This document shows positions 6,061-6,305 of a stretch of 6,305 nt of DNA, piece after piece; the stretch's first letter is position 1; each line of letters opens with the position of its first letter. Both the position numbers and the translations under genes were made by a program. The stretch spans positions 1 through 6,305 of the forward strand of contig JAKAUD010000023.1 in NCBI GenBank assembly GCA_021827885.1. The letters run 5' to 3'. Source of the stretch: Thermoplasmata archaeon (GTDB lineage: Archaea > Thermoplasmatota > Thermoplasmata > Thermoplasmatales > Thermoplasmataceae). The notes beneath the pieces were generated by a model. The model did not search any database. It saw only the letters and a list, made by a program, of their open reading frames with translations, and was not told the DNA's origin.

Positions 6061-6162
6061 AAATTTCGGTATACCATTTCGTAATACAGGACAAACTACA
6101 ATAAGAACCCATTTTTGCTTGAAATGTCTCTGAGGACCCAGACTCCTATCTATAATTTAGTT

Positions 6163-6203
6163 GTATTCCCTTAATAATTCAATCGAGGCCCAACCGGTCC
6201 ATT
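6163..6203 (+). repeat. 41-bp direct repeat, copy C
   Basis: This copy has the same length and orientation as copy A, with exact identity in the left GTATTCCCTTAA and the right ACCGGTCCATT and 33 of 41 matches overall. Together copies A and C bracket about 6.1 kb that holds every gene of the window. To the right, GGTC (6196-6199) can pair with a GACC around 6225-6228, so an arm-loop-arm arrangement like that of copy A is possible but less perfect. Confidence 0.7.
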
Positions 6204-6263
6204 CTGTTCTACCTGAATAATTTGAGACCTTTGTCCGTGAAAACTTCAAAGTGCTCATCTAAT

Positions 6264-6271
6264 GTATAAAG
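6264..6271 (+). promoter_or_regulatory. Possible promoter of the next gene, start near 6298
   Basis: GTATAAAG is TATA-like and lies about 30 bp before an ATG at 6298-6300, the beginning of a frame that leaves the window after two codons. The distance is slightly longer than for the three clear leaderless genes. If real, this gene would stand 95 bp right of repeat C, much as the 278-aa gene stands 81 bp right of repeat A. Confidence 0.35.
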
Positions 6272-6305
6272 TGAGCAACTGTTGTTTGTTGCTACTGATG
6301 CCAGA

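Noticed and set aside
81..6203. CRISPR array
   Set aside because: The three repeats are kilobases apart with genes between them and are not identical; there are no short regular spacers or cas genes.
81..6203. Integron-type attC sites
   Set aside because: No GTTRRRY-type core or paired R/L arms are visible in the repeats, and no integrase is in the window.

Overview
The window reads as part of an archaeal chromosome or integrated element. Three genes have a TATA-like box centred 26-27 bp upstream of their ATG and no Shine-Dalgarno, which is the archaeal leaderless layout. Arg is written mostly with AGA/AGG. The only strong Shine-Dalgarno sits inside an operon. Composition is moderately AT-rich. 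The lineage cannot be fixed from the sequence; Thermoplasmata or Thaumarchaeota-like groups would fit.

Layout from left to right. Positions 1-202 hold a weak terminator-like hairpin, the first copy (A) of a 41-bp direct repeat, and a promoter. An unrecognised 278-aa gene (203-1039) follows. A gene-poor stretch (1040-2242) contains repeat copy B, a decayed gene whose frame is broken by TAG and TAA, and a C-rich/G-rich segment with inverted repeats. A two-gene operon (2243-5135) then encodes a PD-(D/E)XK nuclease fused to an APAZ domain and a short catalytically dead Argonaute (MID-PIWI). This is the layout of SPARDA-type defence systems. A separately promoted gene (5216-6025) encodes tandem CBS-like domains followed by a C-terminal RNxxxH (HEPN-type RNase) motif. 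A good hairpin terminator, repeat copy C and a possible start of the next gene close the window.

Likely cooperation: the APAZ-nuclease and short Argonaute should form a heterodimer that uses a small guide to sense invader nucleic acid and then unleashes indiscriminate nuclease activity (known for the family, inferred here). The neighbouring CBS-HEPN protein could be a second, ligand-gated RNase effector or simply another defence gene of the same island. The repeats A and C, with B between them, lie in the same orientation around this block. They suggest cassette-like acquisition, but no recombinase gene is present in the window.
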